A DNA stretch of 64,000 nucleotides from Pomphorhynchus laevis (lineage: Eukaryota; Acanthocephala; Palaeacanthocephala; Echinorhynchida; Pomphorhynchidae), in the NCBI GenBank assembly GCA_012934845.2, contig WNNJ02000980.1:62001-126000 (forward strand), given 5' to 3'. The notes beneath the pieces are model-generated. The model was not told where the DNA came from, did no database searches, and saw only the letters and a list, made by a program, of their open reading frames with translations. The stretch's first letter is position 1, and each line of letters begins with the position of its first letter. A program made the translations under genes and the position numbers. Positions 62,956 to 64,000 of the stretch are shown piece after piece.

Positions 62956-64000
62956 CTTTGTAAGTTTGCAAATTATAAACATCCGTACATGAATGAATGG
63001 GCCGCCATATTTTTAAGTCATCTGCATACAAACATGATCGAGAGCGAATGCACCCAGGCAAATCGTTAACATAAATGCTGAATAAAAGCGGACCAAAACT
63101 GAACCTTGAGGTACTCCAATATGACATTATCTAGACACAGACAATGACCAATCGACAAGTACTCGAAAGCAACGATCACGAAGAAATTCTCTAATCCAAT
63201 CAACCATTATGTTTGGGAGTCCAGTATTGACAAGTTTCTGAAGAAGTAGACCATGATCTACTCTATCAAAAGCTTTGGAAAAGTCGAAGAATATAATGTC
63301 TGTATCGGTATAGTGTGTCTTATTCGCTGTCCAATCAAGATGAGCATCAAGCAAATTTGAAACAGTTGAATAACCCTCTCGAAATCCGTGCTGATTAGGG
63401 ACTAAAATTTTTCCTACACCAAAAAACTCAACCATGTAGCGATGCACAAACCTCTCCAACACTCTACAGCAAATGCAGGTAATGCTCACCGGCCTATAAT
63501 TCTCGACGGAAGAGCGATCTCCCTTTTTGAAGTAGGGAAGAACAATTGACTGCTTCCACACATTAGGAAGAGATCTTTCTAAGATTGACTGGCGAAAAAT
63601 TGCACAGAGAGGAACGCAAATTGAGCCTGCTAATCTGCGCAGATAAACAGAAGGTAGTAAGTCACAACCTCTTGAATTATTTGCTTTTAGACGGCGTAAT
63701 TCGGAATAGAATTTAGCTGACGTTATCAAATTGTCAAGGTCCAACTCAAGACACGTGTCAGAGTAAGTGTTCAGCACACTAGATTCCATACAAAAAGTTT
63801 CATGTTCATTTGCGGGCTCTACTGAAGTGCAATAGTGTGCCGCAAACTCTTCAGCTAGGTCATTCGCAGAAATATCATATAAGTAGTGACAAATCGAAGA
63901 ATCAACAGCTCCTCTACTTGATAGGTACTGAAAAAAGACCTTTAAATCTTATTTACACTGGTTAGCTAATGCATTCTCAAATGCACACCGCTAATTTCTC
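62956..64000 (-). pseudogene. LINE-C (-), RT and upstream part, continuing past the window
   Basis: Frames 63127-62903 (FSFGPLLFSIYVNDL, CLYADDLKIW) and 63789-63127 (LDNLITSAKFYSELRRLKAN, ENYRPVSITCICCRVLER, FFDFSKAFDRVDHGLLLQKL) match the intact LINE-C closely. A short deletion removes part of the PQGSVLG block. The endonuclease lies beyond the right edge. Confidence 0.85.

Overview
The window is animal nuclear DNA: AT-rich, with spliced genes, GT-AG introns and a dense load of retrotransposons. Few host genes are visible. They are a frataxin gene (minus, about 2.7-3.2 kb), an hnRNP K-type KH-domain gene on the minus strand (5.6-14.5 kb, at least seven coding exons, three introns of only 47-57 nt), and the first coding exon of the ciliary gene CFAP298 (52.9 kb). 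Splice-acceptor-like sequence sits a few bases before the ATG of two of these genes, as expected in animals with spliced-leader trans-splicing (flatworms, rotifers and others). The species cannot be named from the sequence; a small-bodied invertebrate such as a flatworm fits.

Layout. 0-2.3 kb: palindrome-rich DNA and a Penelope-like element (PLE). 2.7-5 kb: frataxin and five copies of a 298-bp satellite. 5.6-14.5 kb: the hnRNP K gene; its first intron holds a broken non-LTR retrotransposon with a restriction-like endonuclease (RLE), whose reading frame runs on into a piece of ubiquilin. 14.5-20.7 kb: mostly unassigned AT-rich DNA. 20.7-32.5 kb: LINE remnants, then two LINE-A copies head to head. 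32.5-36 kb: an RLE element holding a small piece of virus-like nucleoprotein sequence. 36-41.1 kb: two LINE-B copies in inverted orientation. 41.3-44 kb: an open 526-codon virus-nucleoprotein-like frame next to a second copy of the RLE endonuclease. 44-46.5 kb: scattered host gene fragments, including part of calreticulin. 46.5-52.6 kb: an RTE-like tail, a second minus-strand LINE-A copy and a LINE-B tail. 52.9-56.9 kb: CFAP298 exon 1 and an open LINE-C. 56.9-64 kb: a second, inverted LINE-C interrupted by a PLE tail, a LINE-B copy and a Gypsy LTR retrotransposon with 71-bp LTRs.

Most novel points: (1) the Gypsy element has no tRNA-type primer site; the 13 bases just inside its 5' LTR are perfectly complementary to 13 bases within that LTR, predicting Tf1-like self-priming. 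(2) The 526-codon frame resembles a mononegavirus or chuvirus nucleoprotein and is followed, 7 nt after its stop, by a gene-end-like signal. (3) The PLE tail and the LINE-A/B 3' ends carry RNA structures supported by compensatory base changes. (4) Host coding fragments (ubiquilin, calreticulin) are embedded in retroelement sequence.

Family names, exon boundaries and virus affinity come from reading motifs by eye; no database search was run.
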